A model generated the notes under the pieces. That model did no database searches. It saw nothing but the letters and a program-made list of their open reading frames with translations, and was not told the DNA's origin. A program made the position numbers and the translations under genes. From positions 1 through 16,796 of the forward strand of contig JBDTRM010000262.1 of assembly GCA_039931675.1 (NCBI GenBank): DNA of 16,796 bases. The letters are read 5' to 3'. Shown piece by piece: positions 1 through 7,361 of this stretch. Origin of the DNA: JAEUTH01 sp039931675 (GTDB lineage Bacteria; Bacteroidota; Bacteroidia; AKYH767-A; OLB10). The stretch's first letter is position 1, and every line of letters starts with the position of its first letter.

Positions 1-34
1 GCAAACTTATTAAACTGTAATTTACTAAAACAAA

Positions 35-73
35 AAGCCCAATCTTTATTTCTTAATTATAAAGATTGGGCTT
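35..73 (-). terminator. Rho-independent terminator-like hairpin
   Basis: A perfect 14-bp inverted repeat (35-48 with 60-73, 11-nt loop) has the stem AAGCCCAATCTTTA. Read on the minus strand the right-hand end runs into CTTTTTGTTTTAG, a T-rich tail, so it would best stop transcription coming from the right, such as that of the HEPN gene ending at 431. The roughly 350-nt distance from that gene makes the assignment uncertain. It could also serve a gene left of the window. Confidence 0.7.
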
Positions 74-165
74 AAACTATTTTGGGCACCACAAAATATT
101 TACAATTAAAAATAACCATGTACAAAAATCACAGTTTTATATTTCGGTAAAACTATATCAGGCGT

Positions 166-378
166 GCCCGGTAGTTTTTATCATGCAGGCGGTAACGGTA
201 ACCATTTGCAAAAAAGAGGTAAAAAATAATGAATGTTGAATGTTGAATAATGAAGTGGGGCAATCTTAAGAGTTAAGTTCATTTTATTCCAACATTCGAA
301 ATTCAAAGTTCATTATTCAACATTACAAGACCGGGTTTCTCTATTGTGTACATCGGCTATGGGCGGTAAAAGTAATGG
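166..378 (+). repeat. Dispersed repeat A, copy A1, split by an insertion
   Basis: The left half (166-218: GCCCGGTAGTTTTTATCATG, then GCGGTAACGGTAACCATTTGC) matches copy A6 at 10088 almost base for base. The right half (326-378: CCGGGTTTCTCTATTGTGTA, then CATCGGCTATG and GGTAAAAGTAA) matches the right end of copies A4 and A7. The conserved middle is missing and is replaced by a foldback element at 229-324. The rest of 1-430 holds only a terminator-like hairpin at 35-73 and short TGGACAATT direct repeats at about 376-406; no gene was seen in it. Confidence 0.75.
229..324. repeat. Foldback (inverted-repeat) element inserted in repeat A1
   Basis: Positions 239-254 (AATGTTGAATAATGAA) and 309-324 are perfect 16-bp reverse complements separated by 54 nt. 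A second complementary pair, GAATGTTG at 231-238 and CAACATTC at 290-297, lies alongside. The element separates the left and right halves of repeat copy A1, so it looks like a small non-coding insertion. It encodes no protein, and no target-site duplication could be called with confidence. Confidence 0.6.
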
Positions 379-430
379 ACAATTTACAGTGGACAATTGA
401 CAATGGTAAGTTTCAGAATTGATAATGAGT

Positions 431-832
431 TTATGCTTCTTTCGTGTTGATGATTAGCTCAAGCTGCTCAATTAATTGTGTAGCAAGTGGAATTAATTCG
501 TCCAGTGTTTCTTTGTTGTAAGAAATAAAATCATCATAATCTCCTGTTTGTCTTTTGTCGAAAATATCTGTGTAGAATTTGGCTAAGTCTCTTGAAATCT
601 TTTTGGTTTGTACAAGGTGCAACCCAAACATTTGTCGTACACCGGTATGTGAATGCGCCTGCAAGTCATATTTTAATAATACTGCACTTACACTATAATA
701 ACATGCATAATATAACCTGTTTACAGCACCATTCCAATAGCCACCTTCAACCATTGAATGGACCTCGTTAAGTGTTTCTCTTGCACGGGCAATCCTGTAG
801 TTTATCAAATCATTTTTGCTGAGTTCGTCCAT
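431..832 (-). CDS. HEPN domain protein (putative toxin of an MNT-HEPN pair)
   Basis: This 133-residue, mostly helical protein fits the HEPN family (COG1895-like, HI0074 type). Landmarks are the NRLYYACYYSVSAVLL helix (residues 38-53), SHTGV (61-65) and KRQTGDYDDF (93-102), all typical of this subgroup. In known pairs the HEPN partner is an RNase-like toxin or dimeric partner of a small nucleotidyltransferase. The canonical RX4-6H ribonuclease motif is not clear: R66 and H72 have the right spacing (R-x5-H), but that site is not one I know to be conserved in the subgroup. The gene begins 3 nt after the stop of the MNT gene, so the two are surely co-transcribed. The ATG start is well supported by the tight spacing and by the family's usual length of about 130 residues. 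HEPN identity is secure; toxicity is inferred. Confidence 0.88.
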   Translation of the reverse strand: MDELSKNDLINYRIARARETLNEVHSMVEGGYWNGAVNRLYYACYYSVSAVLLKYDLQAHSHTGVRQMFGLHLVQTKKISRDLAKFYTDIFDKRQTGDYDDFISYNKETLDELIPLATQLIEQLELIINTKEA

Positions 833-835
833 AGA

Positions 836-1153
836 TTATAAGCGTATCCCTTCGCGTAATATGTTTTGATAAAGTGGTGTTATTTTATGACGCTTCTCCC
901 AATCATTCACACTAAAAACCAATGGGCTGATAATTTGTCCGGTATCAAATTCAATATCATATAAGGGGTATTTAATATTTCGCTCATCAGCAGATGTGAT
1001 TTTATCTTTGTTTAAGAGTATTAAAATGTCAATGTCAGAATGAGCATGGTTGTCACCACGCGCATAAGAACCATAGAGAATGATGGTTGCATCAGGTTGT
1101 TGATGCTTTACACTTTCTTTTATCTGGTTAAGAATTTTGCTGTGTGAATTCAT
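836..1153 (-). CDS. MNT-type minimal nucleotidyltransferase (putative antitoxin)
   Basis: This 105-residue protein carries the Pol-beta-superfamily nucleotidyltransferase signature: GS at residues 28-29 in YGSYARGD, then D40-I-D42 in HSDIDILILL, with a later acidic residue (E68 or D70, in YDIEFDTG) as the likely third metal ligand. Length and motifs match minimal nucleotidyltransferases (COG1708-like) paired with HEPN proteins. In characterised pairs such enzymes neutralise the HEPN toxin, in some cases by transferring AMP to it; that activity is inferred here, although all catalytic residues are present. It is the first gene of a two-gene operon with the HEPN gene 3 nt downstream. The first 33 nt of the coding region and 27 nt upstream are duplicated at 7390-7449, next to another repeat A copy. 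Confidence 0.9.
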   Translation of the reverse strand: MNSHSKILNQIKESVKHQQPDATIILYGSYARGDNHAHSDIDILILLNKDKITSADERNIKYPLYDIEFDTGQIISPLVFSVNDWEKRHKITPLYQNILREGIRL

Positions 1154-1159
1154 TTGGTA

Positions 1160-1242
1160 AAGCTAAAACATTTTTATCATGGAGGCGGTAACGGCAATCA
1201 TTAGCAAAAAGAAACTTTCTAACCAATAGCATTCCCGATAGT
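1160..1242 (+). repeat. Dispersed repeat A, copy A2 (left half only)
   Basis: The sequence TTTTTATCATGGAGGCGGTA followed by ACGGCAATCATTAGCAAAAAG and TTCTAACCAATAGC matches the left half of the A family, in the subtype shared with A3 and A5. The right half is replaced by repeat B, which starts at about 1241. The copy abuts the start of the MNT gene (ATG at 1153), so it occupies that gene's promoter region. Confidence 0.7.
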
Positions 1243-1300
1243 ATATTCCTCTCTGTGCATTGGCTTTTGGGAAAGCGAGAGAGGGTTAGGTGTGTGTCAC
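1241..1300 (+). repeat. Dispersed repeat B, copy B1
   Basis: The sequence from GTATATTCCTCTCTGTGC to GCGAGAGAGGGTTAGG and TGTGTGTCAC matches the reverse complement of 14600-14661 along its whole length, with an identical CTCTGTGC block and GTGTGTCAC end. It is a degenerate palindrome (CCTCTCT near one end, AGAGAGGG near the other) able to form a hairpin. Short GC-rich intergenic palindromes ending in GTGTGTCAC are, as far as I recall, common in Bacteroidota, but that was not checked here. Confidence 0.6.
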
Positions 1301-1409
1301 ATTGTGAAACATAAATACACTTAAGATGCCATTGCAGGTTTTATTTTTTCGTTTAAAACTATATGTTAGCTTTAACGCCTGAAAACAATAATTTAAACTA
1401 TTTACACTC

Positions 1410-3602
1410 ATGAAAAAACTACACAGAATACTCTTTGCAATTTTATTTATCTCAATAAGCATCACCGGAACTACCCGGGCTTCGCACATAGTGGGCGCTT
1501 ATTTCAGTTATCAGTATGTTGATACCAATGAATACCTTGTAACATTACACATATACCGCGATTGTGCAGGAATTACAGCGCCAATGATTGCTACGATATG
1601 TTGTTCCTCTGCGTCAGCAGGCGTATCGCTTTTAGCTGACCTCATGCCTTTAGCCGGAACAGGTAATACGCTACCCATGTCATCCTGCGTTCCTTACACT
1701 TCAAATTGTGCAGCAGGCCTTGGTACCGAAGAATGGGTTTACACAGGCACGGTAATCTTAACACAGGCGGCTCCTGATTGGGTGCTTGGTTATGAAATAT
1801 GCTGTCGCAATGCAGCCATTACTACTTTACTAAATGGATCAGCACAAGGAATTTATGTCTTTGCAAATATTGATAACACTAACGGCATAATTAATTCATC
1901 GCCTATATTTATTAGTAATATCTTCTCTCAGTATTGTGCCGGGTTCTATTCAACGATTAATTACAGTTGCTATGATGTGGATGGCGATTCATTGGTATAT
2001 AGCCTGCAGCCTGCCGAAGATGCTACCGGTACTTGCCCCTTTGCCCCTTATCCCCTGGCCTATAATATACCTTTCAGTGCTAATTACCCGCTTTCATCTT
2101 TCACACCAATAGGATTTAACTCAGCAACCGGTTTGTTTGACTGGACACCAGCGCAGATAGAAGTTGGCGAAATAGGTATGCGTATAGATGAATATCGAAA
2201 CGGGGTGTTAATCGGCTCCTTTAAGCGTGACGACCAGATTACCATTGTACAGGGGCTTCAAAACCCTAACCTTATTAAAGGAAGAGTATTTATGGATTAT
2301 AATTATAACAATGTGCAGGATGCAGGCGAACCCGGCAAGCAAGGTGCAATTGTTGTTGCATTACCTGTTGGTATTTATGGCAGCACCGATTCAGCAGGCG
2401 ACTATCAGTTGCAGACTCTTACCGGTACTTATGATGCAATTATTCCCAATGCCCCAAAATACTATAGCACTGTTCCTGATACTAATTCCGCCACGTTTTT
2501 AGCTCTCGGACAAGTAGATTTATTAAATGATTTTGCAATACAGGCAGATACTACCATTTATGATTTGTCGCTGCAAAGTTGCTTTGGGTGGAGTGGAAGA
2601 CCGTGCGACACCGTAAATCTTTATTATACTGTTACTAATCCGGGCACCATGCCCGAAAGCGCATTGCTCACTGTTAATATAAGCCCCGGGCTTAGTGTGC
2701 TTGCATCTTCTCCTGCTGCCGATTCTATCAGCGGTAACACGCTTTATTGGAATACCGGTGTAATGTCGCCATTGCAGACGCTAACATATATTATACCCGT
2801 AGTAATCAGCTGCAGCGATTCAGCAGGCATGAGCCATAATATTACAGCATCACTCACCACCTCTAACACCGATGCTTATCCTGCAGATAATAATTTATCT
2901 GCAGTGCTGCATGTGGTAGCCTCGTTAGACCCAAACTTTAAAGAGGTGGATAAGATTGTGCTTCCCCAGAATTTAATTCTCAACGAATGGCTCACTTATA
3001 CCATACATTTTCAGAATATAGGCAGTGTGGACGCTTTGAATATTAATATTATTGACGGACTTGATAATAATGTTGACCCGGGTTCTTTTGAGATACTTGC
3101 TTCCAGCCATCCATGTACATTTAGCATGTCAGGCATAGGACTTGTTAATTTTTCTTTCAGTAATATAAACCTGCCTTCAATGCTGGTTAATGAAGCGGCA
3201 AGTCATGGATTTGTTCAATACCGTATAAAACCTGAATATTTTCTTATTGCCGGAGATAAAATTCAAAATGCTGCAAATATTTATTTCGATACGAATCCCC
3301 CTGTAACTACTAACACTGTGGAAACAATTGTAACTAATACTACAGGAATAAATGAAGTAACTTCAGGGCATATTGATGCTGTTATTTATCCTAACCCATT
3401 CACCTCTCAGCTATACGTAAAGATGGATCATGCTTTAAAAACTGTTTTTGAATTGACTGATATAACCGGCAGGTCAGTTATTAAAAAGCAGTTGAACCAA
3501 TCTTACACCTTTAATACAGGTTTCCTTTCAAAGGGAATATACATTTATCGTTTGTACGATGAAAAGGGAAACAGCACCACAGGTAAGCTGATCAAGTATT
3601 AG
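1410..3602 (+). CDS. T9SS-exported multidomain surface protein
   Basis: The 730-residue protein starts with a Sec signal peptide (MKKLHRILFAILFISISITG, cleavage near residue 24-25). Next comes the SHIVGAYFSYQY...LHIYRDCAG block typical of large secreted Bacteroidota proteins, ending with the RNGVLIGSFKRDDQ segment. Residues about 290-390 form an SdrD-B-like/prealbumin-type domain (GRVFMDYNYNNVQDAGEPG). Residues about 395-480 look like a DUF11/CARDB-like beta-sandwich. Residues about 510-645 (DPNFKEVDK, YTIHFQNIG, AANIYFDTNPPV) match the DUF7619-type domain often found just before a sorting signal. Residues 658-730 (VIYPNPF, DITGR, LSKGIYIYRLYD) are a T9SS type A C-terminal sorting domain, so the mature protein should be on the surface or released. 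It carries no visible enzyme motif; adhesin or structural roles are guesses. It has no operon partner. TAGCTTTA at 1367-1374 weakly resembles the Bacteroidota -7 element. Confidence 0.92.
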   Translation: MKKLHRILFAILFISISITGTTRASHIVGAYFSYQYVDTNEYLVTLHIYRDCAGITAPMIATICCSSASAGVSLLADLMPLAGTGNTLPMSSCVPYTSNCAAGLGTEEWVYTGTVILTQAAPDWVLGYEICCRNAAITTLLNGSAQGIYVFANIDNTNGIINSSPIFISNIFSQYCAGFYSTINYSCYDVDGDSLVYSLQPAEDATGTCPFAPYPLAYNIPFSANYPLSSFTPIGFNSATGLFDWTPAQIEVGEIGMRIDEYRNGVLIGSFKRDDQITIVQGLQNPNLIKGRVFMDYNYNNVQDAGEPGKQGAIVVALPVGIYGSTDSAGDYQLQTLTGTYDAIIPNAPKYYSTVPDTNSATFLALGQVDLLNDFAIQADTTIYDLSLQSCFGWSGRPCDTVNLYYTVTNPGTMPESALLTVNISPGLSVLASSPAADSISGNTLYWNTGVMSPLQTLTYIIPVVISCSDSAGMSHNITASLTTSNTDAYPADNNLSAVLHVVASLDPNFKEVDKIVLPQNLILNEWLTYTIHFQNIGSVDALNINIIDGLDNNVDPGSFEILASSHPCTFSMSGIGLVNFSFSNINLPSMLVNEAASHGFVQYRIKPEYFLIAGDKIQNAANIYFDTNPPVTTNTVETIVTNTTGINEVTSGHIDAVIYPNPFTSQLYVKMDHALKTVFELTDITGRSVIKKQLNQSYTFNTGFLSKGIYIYRLYDEKGNSTTGKLIKY

Positions 3603-3631
3603 CAAGCTCCAATAATCTCATTTGCTCCTGT

Positions 3632-3784
3632 TTTTTTTATGAGTAAATGAAAGCGGCAACCATTCGCAAAAAAGAAACTTCCTAACCAATAGCTCCGGCT
3701 TGGTATCTTGCCTTTAATATGGCTCCCTGATCCATCGGGAATAAGAACGGGTTTTACTATCGTGCATATTGCCCATATGGTAAA
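3632..3784 (+). repeat. Dispersed repeat A, copy A3
   Basis: A near full-length copy fills most of the gap between the secreted-protein gene and the sigma factor operon. Recognisable blocks are CGGCAACCATTCGCAAAAAA, then the segment 3686-3706 that is identical to 9670-9690 in A5, then CATCGGGAATAAGAACGGGT and CTATCGTGCAT. Its hairpin (about 3721-3749) is more degraded than in A5 and A6. The nearby segment 3618-3650 also pairs imperfectly (TCATTTGCTC with GAGTAAATGA) around a T-run. Confidence 0.75.
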
Positions 3785-3824
3785 ACCGGCATTTCCAGGT
3801 TCAAAATGCTTTCGAAAAAATCTG

Positions 3825-3856
3825 ACACAACCATTTTAGTTAACTTTCCGTCTTTA
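3825..3856 (+). promoter_or_regulatory. Putative ECF-type promoter of the sigma factor operon
   Basis: ACACAACCATTTT (3825-3837) and TCTTTA (3851-3856), preceded by CG to give CGTCTTTA, resemble the AAC-rich -35 and CGTC -10 elements of ECF promoters with a spacer of about 16 nt between AACC and CGTC. The same two blocks at the same spacing lie upstream of the lipoprotein gene at 5975-6006. The predicted transcript start would be only some 10 nt ahead of the TTG start. Placement upstream of a sigma gene suggests autoregulation, which is inferred. Confidence 0.6.
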
Positions 3857-3873
3857 TATAAAAGCGCTGCAGT

Positions 3874-4452
3874 TTGAATATAGAACAGGAAGCAATTCTT
3901 ATTAGTAGGTGTATTGAATGGGACAGGGAAGCCCAGAATACGCTCTATAAGAAATATGCATCTAAAATGTTTACGGTTTGTTTTCAATATTCCAGGAACA
4001 CTGAAGAAGCAGAAGATACTTTTCACGAAGGGTTTATGAAAGTATTTGAGAATATTAAAAATTTCTCGGGTACAGGTTCATTTGAAGGATGGATTCGCAG
4101 GATAATGGTGAACACCGCCATTGAGAAATACCGCAAAAATTCAAACATGGCATTAGTAACCAATATTGATGACGATTTTGAATTTCCCGAAAGCTATTCA
4201 ACTGAAGATATTCTTAGCCGGATTGAAGAAGAAGATTTGATGAGGCTTATTCAAAATTTACCACCTGTGTATAAGATGGTTTTTAACCTATATGTTTTTG
4301 AAGGATTAAAGCATAAAGATATAGCTGCGCAACTGCGAATTTCAGAAGGGACTTCAAAGTCGAATTTATATGAGGCAAAAGCAATTTTGCAAAGACAAAT
4401 TAATAGAAATAATGGTGTTTTAGAAGCCACTGGCAGACAAAATGGACGATAA
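3874..4452 (+). CDS. ECF-type RNA polymerase sigma factor
   Basis: This 192-residue protein has the two conserved domains of a group IV sigma-70. Region 2 covers about residues 22-90 (LYKKYASKMFTVCFQYSRN, AEDTFHEGFMKVFENIKNF, GSFEGWIRRIMVNTAIEKYR). Region 4 covers about 125-180 (LPPVYKMVFNLYVFEGLKHK, then a helix-turn-helix with ISEGTSKSNLYEAKAILQ). The start is TTG at 3874: an in-frame stop at 3859-3861 leaves no upstream alternative, and the first in-frame ATG lies inside region 2. The next gene starts 11 nt before this one ends, in another frame, implying translational coupling. The partner resembles a membrane anti-sigma regulator, so this is probably an envelope-responsive sigma factor. 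The promoter-like sequence upstream is repeated before the lipoprotein gene, its most likely target in this window. Confidence 0.95.
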   Translation: MNIEQEAILISRCIEWDREAQNTLYKKYASKMFTVCFQYSRNTEEAEDTFHEGFMKVFENIKNFSGTGSFEGWIRRIMVNTAIEKYRKNSNMALVTNIDDDFEFPESYSTEDILSRIEEEDLMRLIQNLPPVYKMVFNLYVFEGLKHKDIAAQLRISEGTSKSNLYEAKAILQRQINRNNGVLEATGRQNGR

Positions 4453-5902
4453 CAAAGACATAGAAAAAGTATCGCGCACTGTCTTCGATAAATTCAGGAG
4501 GGAGGCGCCCGATAGTGCGTGGAATAAACTGGATGCTGATTTAGACAAAAGGCAGAACTTAGCCTATAAGCGAAGAGCAAACCGTTTTAAATTGCTTTCT
4601 ATACTTCTTCTCCTTTTTATATTTTTTTCTTTTACCTGGGAATATCTCATTCCTTCTTCTGCTACAAAGCATACGTCAGGCGTTACCCCTCCGGGAAATA
4701 AAATTGCAGACACAGTTTCTGAAAATAACCGAAAAGCAGCAGTGAACGCTGAACAAGGTAATAGTTCTATAAGCTATTCCGCTTCGGAAGTCAAAAGCGA
4801 ATTTGTAAAAAGTGAAGACAAAATAAATAACACCATTAATAAATCCGGTAAAGCTTTAACATTATATGCTTCAGCAAAAACAAAAAAGCATTATCGGGCA
4901 AAGCGAGCGGGTAACGAAAAGCAAAATTCAAATGCTGCTTTAATAAGTGATGGTAATGTCGTTAATGGAAATGCTTTACAATCAAATCCTGTAAATGACA
5001 ATTTAATTACGAGTGAAGCTGTGAATGGAACAGCAGTTGCTGACAGCATAAATATAAGTGAGCAAACTATTTCAACCGCAGAAATAAATGCGCCCGGCAC
5101 CACCTTATCATCCGTAACAGATTCAGGAAAATCAGAGCCGGTTAATTTTGTTAAAAGTGATTCACTTATAAAACCGGGTAAAATAAAATCACGATTCTCA
5201 TTGGCTGGATTTTATGCTCCCAATAAAACATGGTGTAATTTAAAAGATAACACTGCAGATAACTTTGATGACGCTGCTATGTATAACAACCGTGAAAATT
5301 CAGAATACTCATACTCCGCAGGCATAACTTTAAAATATGATTTAAGCAGTAAATGGGGTTTGATAACCGGGGTAACATACGCAACCATGACCAAATCAAT
5401 GACAGTGGGAACCATGTACGCCAATACTAATGCAGGCAACGAAATGCACTTTGAATATGCTACATCAAATGGTATGATAGAAATGCCTCATGATGATGCA
5501 CATCCAAGCCCGCAGCAGGGCGATAGCATTAACATGAATGCGGATTGCCTTCAATCGGTTGAATTTATTAGTGTACCGCTGGCGGTGAGATATCAACTGA
5601 CAAATAAAAAATTTGTGTGGTATGCTGATGCCGGGCTTTCTGCAAATTTTATCATTGCCGAAAAGGCGAAAATAAAAATGGATAATTCAGAAACTGTTGT
5701 GGTGAATAACATAAACGGGCTGAAAAAAATAAACTATGGTTACCTGCTTGGTGCCGGAGTTCAATATAATGTAGATAATGATTTTGGTATTTTTATTGAA
5801 CCTGTGTTCAGGGGTTCATTTACTTCTATCACGCATGGTACCGCGGTAAATTCCTATCCGTATTCATTGGGATTAAACCTCGGTTTTTCCTTCCGCTTTT
5901 AA
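4442..5902 (+). CDS. Membrane-anchored protein with C-terminal outer-membrane beta-barrel, putative regulator of the adjacent ECF sigma factor
   Basis: The 486-residue protein has three parts. Residues 1-50 are charged and predicted cytoplasmic (FRREAPDSAWNKLDADLDKR, with KRRANRFK just before the membrane), resembling the short N-terminal EAP-x-x-AW-x-x-L region of Bacteroidota anti-sigma-like proteins. Residues 51-70 (LLSILLLLFIFFSFTWEYLI) form a single membrane helix. Residues about 71-245 are a Ser/Asn/Lys-rich linker long enough to reach across the periplasm. Residues about 246-486 contain amphipathic strands (SRFSLAGFYA, YSAGITLKYDL, FVWYADAGLSANFI, NYGYLLGAGVQYN) and end in GLNLGFSFRF with a terminal aromatic residue, as in PorT/OmpA-like barrels. 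It overlaps the sigma gene by 11 nt. A trans-envelope sensor that holds the sigma factor is an attractive inference; no direct homologue is claimed. Confidence 0.82.
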   Translation: MDDNKDIEKVSRTVFDKFRREAPDSAWNKLDADLDKRQNLAYKRRANRFKLLSILLLLFIFFSFTWEYLIPSSATKHTSGVTPPGNKIADTVSENNRKAAVNAEQGNSSISYSASEVKSEFVKSEDKINNTINKSGKALTLYASAKTKKHYRAKRAGNEKQNSNAALISDGNVVNGNALQSNPVNDNLITSEAVNGTAVADSINISEQTISTAEINAPGTTLSSVTDSGKSEPVNFVKSDSLIKPGKIKSRFSLAGFYAPNKTWCNLKDNTADNFDDAAMYNNRENSEYSYSAGITLKYDLSSKWGLITGVTYATMTKSMTVGTMYANTNAGNEMHFEYATSNGMIEMPHDDAHPSPQQGDSINMNADCLQSVEFISVPLAVRYQLTNKKFVWYADAGLSANFIIAEKAKIKMDNSETVVVNNINGLKKINYGYLLGAGVQYNVDNDFGIFIEPVFRGSFTSITHGTAVNSYPYSLGLNLGFSFRF

Positions 5903-5974
5903 AGGTTGATTTTACAAGATAATTTCTGCCAGGAATCAGGAAAAGTTTTCCCCAAAAAAAAATATTACAGGTTA

Positions 5975-6006
5975 ACACAACCATTTTCTTTTGCTTTTCA
6001 TCTTTA
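5975..6006 (+). promoter_or_regulatory. Putative ECF-type promoter of the lipoprotein gene
   Basis: ACACAACCATTTT (5975-5987) and TCTTTA (6001-6006) match the sequence before the sigma factor gene at the same 26-nt offset. Over the 32-nt span 26 bases are identical, while the flanks are not similar, as expected for a shared promoter rather than a recent duplication. The lipoprotein start at 6102 would leave a leader of about 90 nt; an in-frame ATG at 6024 lies much closer. Confidence 0.6.
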
Positions 6007-6101
6007 GTTATAACATGCATTAAATGAAAATATTTTTCAAAGCGCGCTATCATTTATTGGCATCAAAAAATTTTACTGTAACAATTAAAAACAAAAAGAA
6101 G

Positions 6102-7298
6102 ATGAAAAAAAGAAATCAATTCGCAGCAGTAATTGCCGCAGCACTTATCGTTACATTTTCAGCATGTAAGAAAAATGACAATACACTAAGCCCGGTAGCT
6201 TCCACATCAACCAATGATATGATTTCAGAAAAAGGAGCAAATCCTGATGAGGAAATCTTTAATGATTCGCAGGCGCTTGAGCGCAAAGGTCATTCAGGTT
6301 ACGTTTACACGGAAAGTAATGAGTCAGCTCAAAACGAAATTTACATCTACAAACAAAATTCAAATGGTACGCTTACGCTGCAGGGTACTACATCATCAGG
6401 CGGAACAGGAACAGGCGGAGGCCTCGGTTCGCAGGGTGCGATAGTATTGGATAAAAATCATGAGTGGTTATTTGCCGTAAATGCAGGCAGTAATTCTGTT
6501 TCGTCTTTCAGGGTGCATGGCAACGGAAATTTAACCCTTGCATATACAGCAGGTACATCGGGAATGATGCCGATAAGTATCACCGTTCATCATAATCTTT
6601 TGTATGTGGTCAATGCAGGTAGTGATAACATAGCAGGTTTAACTATCGGGGCAGGCGGCAGTCTTACTCCCATAGGTGGCTCTGTTCAATCATTAAGCAC
6701 TGCTGCATCAGGACCTGCACAAATAGCATTCTCTCCAAACGGGAATTATTTGATGGTAACAGAAAAAAATAATAATGCTATTTCAACATTTCATGTTAAT
6801 GGAAGTGGGGTAGCCGGGGTTGGAACATCAGCAGCTTCTGTAGGACAAACACCTTTCGGTTTTGAGTTTGCTCGTGGATTCGCGGTGGTTTCCAATGCAG
6901 CAGGTGGAGTGGCAGGTGCCGGTTCAGCAACTTCATATTCAGGAATAAATTCCGGAAGTCCAAATGCGGTAAATGGTGCCGTTGCAAATAACCAGGCAGC
7001 GCCATGCTGGGTTACTACAACTAAATATCAACGTTTTGCATTCACTGCCAATACCGGAAGTGATAACATTTCTTCCTACTATGTTTCGCCATGGGGTGCC
7101 TTGTATTTAATCAATGCAGCAATACCAAGCGGAGATGCGCCCGCTGATATGGCTGTTGCAGACAACAACTATAATTTATATGCCCGTTGCGGGGGTGACC
7201 ATACTATCCAGCAGTATAACCGTACATTGCTTGGCGGCTTAAATCATATCGGGAGTATTGCAATTCCTGACCATGCAGCCGGATTAGCCGCATTCTAA
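6102..7298 (+). CDS. Lipoprotein with lactonase-like beta-propeller fold
   Basis: From the ATG at 6102 the protein has 398 residues and opens with a lipoprotein signal peptide: MKKRNQF, a hydrophobic stretch, and TFSAC with Cys22 as the lipidation site. An in-frame ATG at 6024 would put 26 extra residues before the signal and is less likely. After Cys22 comes KKND, not the acidic run of Bacteroidota surface lipoproteins, so a periplasmic face is likelier. The rest shows repeated propeller blades: VLDKNHEWLFAVNAGSNSVS, HHNLLYVVNAGSDNIA, FSPNGNYLMVTEKNNNAIST, RFAFTANTGSDNISSY, LYARCGGDHTIQQYN. This matches the 6-phosphogluconolactonase-like propeller family (PF10282/COG2706 style), in which many members have no proven lactonase activity; none is claimed here. 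The promoter shared with the sigma operon suggests co-regulation. A hairpin terminator follows at 7316-7361. Confidence 0.85.
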   Translation: MKKRNQFAAVIAAALIVTFSACKKNDNTLSPVASTSTNDMISEKGANPDEEIFNDSQALERKGHSGYVYTESNESAQNEIYIYKQNSNGTLTLQGTTSSGGTGTGGGLGSQGAIVLDKNHEWLFAVNAGSNSVSSFRVHGNGNLTLAYTAGTSGMMPISITVHHNLLYVVNAGSDNIAGLTIGAGGSLTPIGGSVQSLSTAASGPAQIAFSPNGNYLMVTEKNNNAISTFHVNGSGVAGVGTSAASVGQTPFGFEFARGFAVVSNAAGGVAGAGSATSYSGINSGSPNAVNGAVANNQAAPCWVTTTKYQRFAFTANTGSDNISSYYVSPWGALYLINAAIPSGDAPADMAVADNNYNLYARCGGDHTIQQYNRTLLGGLNHIGSIAIPDHAAGLAAF

Positions 7299-7315
7299 AT
7301 TTTAAATAATAAAAG

Positions 7316-7361
7316 AAAGTTTTCTCAGGAGTGGAATTTTACTTCAGAGAAAACTTTTTTT
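7316..7361 (+). terminator. Rho-independent terminator after the lipoprotein gene
   Basis: AAAGTTTTCTC (7316-7326) pairs perfectly with GAGAAAACTTT (7347-7357) and runs into a T tract ending at 7361. It lies 18 nt after the stop codon of the lipoprotein gene. Confidence 0.8.

Noticed and set aside
166..378. Repeat A as a classical MITE
   Set aside because: The outer ends (GCCCGGTAG and GGTAAAAGTAAAAG) are not inverted repeats of each other, and no target-site duplication could be recognised.
6024..6101. N-terminal extension of the lipoprotein from ATG 6024
   Set aside because: It would place 26 basic, non-hydrophobic residues in front of a well-formed lipoprotein signal peptide; the internal ATG at 6102 fits better, although the short distance of 6024 from the predicted promoter keeps it possible.
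6796..7005. Minus-strand open frame opposite the lipoprotein gene
   Set aside because: It is a His/Leu/Pro-rich shadow of the propeller coding sequence.
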